Origin: an uncultured Rikenella sp. | GTDB taxonomy: Bacteria > Bacteroidota > Bacteroidia > Bacteroidales > Rikenellaceae | DNA length: 5,458 nucleotides | Assembly: GCF_910577125.1 (NCBI RefSeq) | Contig: NZ_CAJTMN010000120.1 | Coordinates: 1-5,458 of the forward strand | Direction: 5' to 3' | Part shown: one piece after another, positions 5,458-5,458 of the stretch | Position numbering within the stretch: the stretch's first letter is position 1 | Layout: each line of letters begins with the position of its first letter | Made by a program: the position numbers and the translations under genes | Notes under the pieces: generated by a model | What the model was told of the DNA's origin: nothing | The model's database searches: none | Seen by the model: the letters and a program-made list of their open reading frames with translations, nothing else

Positions 5458-5458
5458 A

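Larger units (their letters stand above)
4870..5458. other. Noncoding region dense in inverted repeats
   Basis: About 590 bases without a credible gene. Open frames here lack family resemblance and start signals. Instead the region is a chain of short-loop inverted repeats. The smaller ones are 4908-4922; 4936-4955 (GCGATTCC-TCTC-GGAATCGC, with an outer GCAAG/CTTGC pair); 5053-5069 (GCGACCC-TGC-GGGTCGC); 5165-5180 (GCGACC-TTAC-GGTCGC); and 5420-5433 (GTGCC-TTCG-GGCAC). The larger ones are listed separately. None is followed by a T-tract. It could be a large structured RNA, a stack of REP-like elements, or recombination or homing sites. I do not recognise a known RNA family. Confidence 0.6.

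Noticed and set aside
4870..5458. CRISPR array or group II intron in the repeat-dense region
   Set aside because: There are no regularly spaced identical direct repeats, and I see no domain V-like catalytic hairpin or intron-encoded protein.

Overview
The window looks like chromosomal DNA from a GC-rich member of the Bacteroidota, most likely a gut Bacteroidales such as Alistipes. The genus is an inference. The supporting signs are a lipoprotein-anchored GH92 mannosidase, a TAnnTTTG-type promoter box, no Shine-Dalgarno sequences, and fragments of FISUMP-type (Fibrobacter succinogenes major paralogous domain, C-type-lectin-like) surface proteins.

Layout. Positions 1-450 hold two tandem minus-strand C-terminal cassettes of a FISUMP-like protein (C1 and C2, stop codons 235 bp apart). 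Neither has a promoter or a credible start. C2 begins three bases past the T-tract of the intrinsic terminator (453-485) that ends the next gene. Positions 514-3534 encode, on the minus strand, a 1006-residue GH92 exo-alpha-mannosidase lipoprotein with C-terminal accessory domains. A 72-bp divergent intergenic region carries its promoter. Positions 3607-4515 encode, on the plus strand, a 302-residue class I SAM-dependent methyltransferase of the rRNA methyltransferase type. Positions 4516-4660 are noncoding and hold short degenerate repeats and a hairpin. Positions 4661-4858 are a third minus-strand FISUMP cassette (C3). Positions 4870-5458 hold no credible gene but are packed with inverted repeats.

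The two intact genes are ordinary: one trims host or yeast mannose glycans at the cell surface, the other probably modifies RNA. The unusual part is around them. Three orphan copies of the same protein C-terminus share an invariant 29-bp end over the stop codon. Where both arms are visible (C2 and C3), a small hairpin follows at exactly the same distance from the stop, with conserved shape but different sequence. C1 and C2 differ almost only at first and second positions of NNC/NNT codons. This resembles variable regions of diversity-generating retroelements (DGRs), or a store of silent cassettes for recombination. No reverse transcriptase, template repeat or full-length target gene lies in the window, so the mechanism is inferred. 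A 16-bp tail motif that follows C2 recurs exactly at the right edge of the window on the opposite strand, which links the cassettes to the structured region.
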